Shown piece by piece: positions 20,744-22,944 of a stretch of 22,944 bases of DNA. Origin of the DNA: a virus. The notes under the pieces were generated by a model. The model ran no database searches, had not been told where the DNA came from, and saw nothing but the letters and a program-made list of their open reading frames with translations. The DNA is taken from the IMG/VR virus record IMGVR_UViG_3300038701_000923, positions 1 to 22,944 of that record. The stretch is one strand, 5' to 3'. Position 1 is the stretch's first letter, and every line of letters begins with the position of its first letter. The translations under genes were made by a program, and so were the position numbers.

Positions 20744-21464
20744 CTGTCACTTCTCCGTCAAGGATTTCCATGTCGCGCAGCGTTTTCTTCTGCGCGTCGG
20801 TCAGATCGGCCCTGCTCTCAATGGCCGCGATAATTTCGTTGGCGGTGCGCGTACCGCTTTCGATCAGGGCTTTCCAGTCGCTCAGGTTCGCCTGAAACCG
20901 CTCGTCCGGGTACTCGGCACGGGTTTCCGGCTCGTCGCGCTTGGCATCCACGATCCGCTCGGCCTCGTCCTCGTCAAATATTCCGGTATAGGCAAAGGCC
21001 AGCCGTGCGCACTGGATGAACGCCTTGTGCCGCAGCATCCGCTTCGGGTGGGTTTTCCACGGGCTTGTGCTTCGGACGCACTCGCTCATGTACTCGGTGA
21101 CAGCGACCGGGTGGCGGCGGTCTTTGCGGTAGATTCGGCAGGTACATGACTCGTCGTCCTGCTCAAAGTCCATCCCGTCGAACTGCGGGTTTTCGTTCAC
21201 AATCCGTGACCAGCCATCAACGCCAACCACCGGCACGATGCCGTTGCGCTGGTCGGGGAAGGCATAAATCTCTTTTGTGAACGGGTTCAGCCCGTACTCG
21301 TTCGCAACCAGGATAAGCGCGGCCATCTGCTCGTTCGTGACCTCGCCGCGAAACGCGGTCGCCCGGAGCGTCTGCATCATCTTGTCCGGCTCCATGTGAT
21401 ACCTGTTGGCGAACGCCGTCATCAGGCTACGTTTTTCTTGCTTCTCTGCGATATTGGCTACCAT
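20730..21464 (-). CDS. bet: Lambda Bet-like single-strand annealing protein
   Basis: A 244-residue annealing protein. Its core is nearly word-for-word that of lambda Bet: 'NEYGLNPFTKEIYAFPDQRN', 'GIVPVVGVDGWSRIVNENPQ', 'FDGMDFEQDDESCTCRIYRK', 'HPKRMLRHKAFIQCARLAFA'. It should bind ssDNA left by the exonuclease and anneal it to complementary strands. The divergent C-terminus (from about 185) is the part that contacts partner SSB or exonuclease in this family. AGGAGG with 5 nt spacing before ATG 21464 is the strongest ribosome-binding site of the operon. It is followed by exo and ssb in one coupled unit. Confidence 0.95.
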   Translation of the reverse strand: MVANIAEKQEKRSLMTAFANRYHMEPDKMMQTLRATAFRGEVTNEQMAALILVANEYGLNPFTKEIYAFPDQRNGIVPVVGVDGWSRIVNENPQFDGMDFEQDDESCTCRIYRKDRRHPVAVTEYMSECVRSTSPWKTHPKRMLRHKAFIQCARLAFAYTGIFDEDEAERIVDAKRDEPETRAEYPDERFQANLSDWKALIESGTRTANEIIAAIESRADLTDAQKKTLRDMEILDGEVTDADS

Positions 21465-21465
21465 G

Positions 21466-21669
21466 TCAGCCTCCTAAGCTCTCAGCCATCCCGATCACGC
21501 GCTCGCGGCGCTCATCGAATGCGGCCATGTAGATTTCGTCGTACAAATCGGTTCCGGGCTTAATCTCCCGGCCTTCCCTCTCGCAGTGCTCGACGAGGAA
21601 GTCAGAACCCTCTCCGGTTGTAACTACGAGATAGGTCAGGCCACCTACTTTCACGGTGTATTCATCCAT
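21466..21669 (-). CDS. Small hypothetical protein upstream of bet
   Basis: A 67-residue acidic protein (MDEYTVKVGGLTYLVVTTGE ... 'LYDEIYMAAFDERRERVIGM'), beta at the start and helical at the end. Not recognised. ATG 21669 is preceded by GGAGCAGGACA and overlaps the stop of the 40-aa gene (ATGGATGA). The longer frame to 21714 runs back into that gene and is rejected. The stop is followed one base later by the bet ATG. Confidence 0.68.
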   Translation of the reverse strand: MDEYTVKVGGLTYLVVTTGEGSDFLVEHCEREGREIKPGTDLYDEIYMAAFDERRERVIGMAESLGG

Positions 21670-21784
21670 TGTCCTGCTCCATGCGCTTGAGCTTCCAAAA
21701 GTAACGACAAACACTTACAAACATCACAGCAAAAAAACCGATGTGTGTGCCCAAGAGAAGCAGCAGCCCGGTGTTATTGCTCAT
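21662..21784 (-). CDS. 40-aa membrane protein
   Basis: A short frame, M-S-N-N-T-G then a hydrophobic stretch (LLLLLGTHIGFFAVMFVSVC) and a basic tail 'RYFWKLKRMEQDNG'. It has one or two closely spaced membrane segments, predicted N-out/C-in by the positive tail. It overlaps the upstream gene by ATGA (21784-21781) and the downstream start by 8 nt, so it fills an otherwise empty 113-nt gap exactly. The C-terminal 'LKRMEQDNG' nearly repeats the 'LKRMEQDDG' end of the 196-aa protein. Function unknown. Confidence 0.62.
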   Translation of the reverse strand: MSNNTGLLLLLGTHIGFFAVMFVSVCRYFWKLKRMEQDNG

Positions 21785-22260
21785 GTTTCGCCCTCATCCT
21801 CAGCAGCCTCGGCCCGCGCTATGGCTTCGTCACGTTCCAGAACCGCATTGTTAAGACCGCCCAATAGCGAGCGGTTGAGGCTTTTCCGCTGCTCGTTCTC
21901 GGCGCGGAGTTGGTCGCGCTCTTCAATAAGTCCATTCAACGTGGGTTCAATGGAATTAAAATCATCTGCGAGCAGAAGGTCAGCGAGCCGCGCCCCGAGC
22001 CGCTGAATGTCTGAATCTTCTACCGGAAGCAGAGCATGCTTGGCGAGCATCTTTTGAATGTCATCACGCTCGGCCTCCGCATCATCCACCAGCTTGGTCT
22101 GCTGTTCGATGAGGTCGATGGCTTTTTGCAGTTCCATCAATGGTGTAGCGTCAATCCACAAGGATTCACCCCAATTTTCATGGGCCGCATCAAGAAATTG
22201 TTGCAGTTCATCGGTGTTGACTTCCTGCAGCTTCGCGGCCAGTTCTTTAAGGTCAGTCAT
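21781..22260 (-). CDS. Coiled-coil hypothetical protein B (repeat-bearing paralogue)
   Basis: A 159-residue acidic helical protein starting 'MTDLKELAAKLQEVNTDELQ', compared with 'MSDPKEL' in paralogue A. The middle 61 residues ('AERDDIQKMLAKHALLPVED' through 'LNGLIEERDQLRA') are identical to that protein at the DNA level, and the C-terminus is 'RDEAIARAEAAEDEGET'. ATG 22260 overlaps the previous stop (ATGA in ACAATGAC). A longer frame to 22362 runs through the membrane-protein gene and is rejected. Function unknown; oligomerisation through the coiled coil is likely. Confidence 0.72.
   Translation of the reverse strand: MTDLKELAAKLQEVNTDELQQFLDAAHENWGESLWIDATPLMELQKAIDLIEQQTKLVDDAEAERDDIQKMLAKHALLPVEDSDIQRLGARLADLLLADDFNSIEPTLNGLIEERDQLRAENEQRKSLNRSLLGGLNNAVLERDEAIARAEAAEDEGET
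21899..22081 (-). repeat. 183-bp perfect direct repeat, copy 2
   Basis: Identical to 16771-16953, offset 5128 bp, same strand. The interval between the copies contains bet, exo, ssb, the methyltransferase and five small genes, so recombination between copies would delete exactly this block. Confidence 0.97.
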
Positions 22261-22418
22261 TGTCCCGCCCCCAGGCTGAATATCAGCGCCGCGATCAGCC
22301 AGAACTGCGCGCCCATCAGGGCGGCGAGGCCGATAGCAAAGAGCCACTGATGCCAGCACCACTTGCGGGCCGTGTCCCAGTCGTGGGCGTACTCGTCGAA
22401 TCGGTTGAACAGGTTCAT
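22257..22418 (-). CDS. 53-aa membrane protein
   Basis: The frame starts at ATG 22418 after AGGAGG (7 nt spacing) and ends at TGA 22259-22257, overlapping the next ATG. A charged N-terminus (MNLFNRFDEYAHDWDTARKW) is followed by about 30 hydrophobic residues forming one long or two short membrane spans ('LFAIGLAALMGAQFWLIAAL' then 'IFSLGAGQ'). The start also overlaps the upstream stop (ATGA). The tight fit on both sides supports a real gene. Function unknown; it could be an inner-membrane accessory or superinfection factor. Confidence 0.65.
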   Translation of the reverse strand: MNLFNRFDEYAHDWDTARKWCWHQWLFAIGLAALMGAQFWLIAALIFSLGAGQ

Positions 22419-22944
22419 TCCTCGACCTCCTGCAATTTACCGTCGCGAGCCTCGTACCATGTGTCCGGTTTCAAGCCGTCCTGACCAATGCAGCCCGTGG
22501 CAAAGCCGACGCATTTGCCGTCAGAAAACTCCGCCAGGGATATCCATGCCCCCTTTTTGGCTCTGATGCGTGTTTGCGATCCTGCAGACGCTATTACCGC
22601 GTTTTCGCCTTCGGAATTGATCTGTGCGAAGCCCCCGCTGCTACCGATCCGTGCGGAGTCCCCGCTGCTACCGATCTGTGCGGAGTCCCCGCTGCTACCG
22701 ATCCGTGCGGAGTCCCCGCTGCTACCGATCCGTGCGGAGCCCCCGCTGCTACCGATCCGTGCGGAGTCCCCGCTGCTACCGATCCGTGCGGAGCCCCCGC
22801 TGCTACCGATCTGTGCGGAGTCCCCGCTGCTACCGATCCGTGCGGAGCCCCCGCTGCTACCGATCTGTGCGAAGCCCCCGCTGCTACCGATCTGTGCGAA
22901 GCCCCCGCTGCTACCGATCTGTGCGAAGCCCCCGCTGCTACCGA
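22415..22944 (-). CDS. DUF7666-like 9-residue-repeat protein, N-terminus missing
   Basis: The frame is open from the right edge to TGA 22417-22415, giving 175 C-terminal residues; the start lies outside. The first 108 residues are twelve copies of a 9-residue unit, 'IGSSGGFAQ' or variants 'IGSSGDSAR', 'IGSSGGSAR', 'IGSSGDSAQ'. A unique end domain follows ('GENAVIASAGSQTRI', 'KKGAWISLAEFSDGKCVGFA', 'LKPDTWYEARDGKLQEVEE'). Alternating inward hydrophobic and outward polar residues suggest a beta-solenoid. This is the layout of DUF7666-type proteins of phages and bacteria, whose function is unknown. It heads the visible part of the early operon. Confidence 0.75.
   Translation of the reverse strand, partial: GSSGGFAQIGSSGGFAQIGSSGGFAQIGSSGGSARIGSSGDSAQIGSSGGSARIGSSGDSARIGSSGGSARIGSSGDSARIGSSGDSAQIGSSGDSARIGSSGGFAQINSEGENAVIASAGSQTRIRAKKGAWISLAEFSDGKCVGFATGCIGQDGLKPDTWYEARDGKLQEVEE
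22620..22943 (-). repeat. 12 tandem copies of a 27-bp coding repeat
   Basis: Twelve head-to-tail 27-bp units without spacers. Variation is confined to three positions per unit (C/T, A/G and T/C in 'ATCYGTGCGRAGYCC'), giving Gly/Asp, Phe/Ser and Gln/Arg alternatives. The last three units before the edge are identical. The array continues past the window. Confidence 0.96.

Noticed and set aside
19895-20833. 312-codon frame on the plus strand
   Set aside because: It lies antisense to the YqaJ exonuclease, which has clear motifs and coupled neighbours; the sense of the frame follows from GC-biased codon positions.
22620-22943. CRISPR array
   Set aside because: The 27-bp units are directly adjacent with no spacers, stay in one open frame and code for a 9-residue protein repeat.

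Overview
The window is a contiguous piece of a temperate, long non-contractile-tailed (siphovirus-type) bacteriophage genome. No host gene is visible. The host is probably a gammaproteobacterium: the annealing protein is strikingly close to lambda Bet over its core, and the attachment core matches a gammaproteobacterial-type tRNA-Glu(UUC). GC content looks moderate to high. I cannot name the host genus.

Left arm, plus strand (1-14748): a tightly packed late operon. In order it holds the end of a head-tail adaptor, two tail-completion proteins, two tandem terminators, the tail tube protein, a G/GT-type tail assembly chaperone pair joined by a -1 frameshift (A AAA AAC), the tape measure protein, two tail-tip proteins that each carry a lectin-like (LamG/ConA-like) segment, and a lysis-type cluster (small membrane coiled-coil protein, DUF5675 protein, holin-like protein). 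These are followed by an HExxH protein, an HTH plus calcineurin-type metallophosphoesterase, two small proteins, a 921-residue tailspike-like protein (SGNH esterase, ConA-like segment, TIG, beta-helix) and two small end-of-operon ORFs.

Centre (14749-15004): the two operons converge on an attachment site. It holds a 49-nt 3' piece of tRNA-Glu, a second tRNA 3' piece that looks like tRNA-Asn, and two families of short direct repeats. Phage genes lie on both sides and only the 3' part of the tRNA is present. This is what an unintegrated attP looks like, rather than attL or attR.

Right arm, minus strand (22944 down to 15005): one continuous early operon in which almost every gene overlaps or touches the next. 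In transcription order it holds a 9-residue-repeat (DUF7666-like) protein cut by the window edge, a 53-aa membrane protein, a 159-aa coiled-coil protein, a 40-aa membrane protein, a 67-aa protein, Bet, a YqaJ exonuclease with a long C-terminal extension, SSB, a Cys-rich 100-aa protein and a 17-aa leader-like peptide. After these come an adenine methyltransferase, a 65-aa signal-peptide protein, an Ala/Trp-repeat protein, a second coiled-coil protein, a DUF4224-GIY-YIG nuclease, excisionase and integrase. The promoter must lie beyond the right edge.

Most notable: a perfect 183-bp direct repeat 5.1 kb apart that flanks the phage's own recombination genes; a 17-aa ORF with a strong Shine-Dalgarno that looks like a stump paralogue of a nearby secreted protein; terminator hairpins inside and between late genes that share an 18-bp string; the multi-domain spike; and the double-tRNA attachment region.
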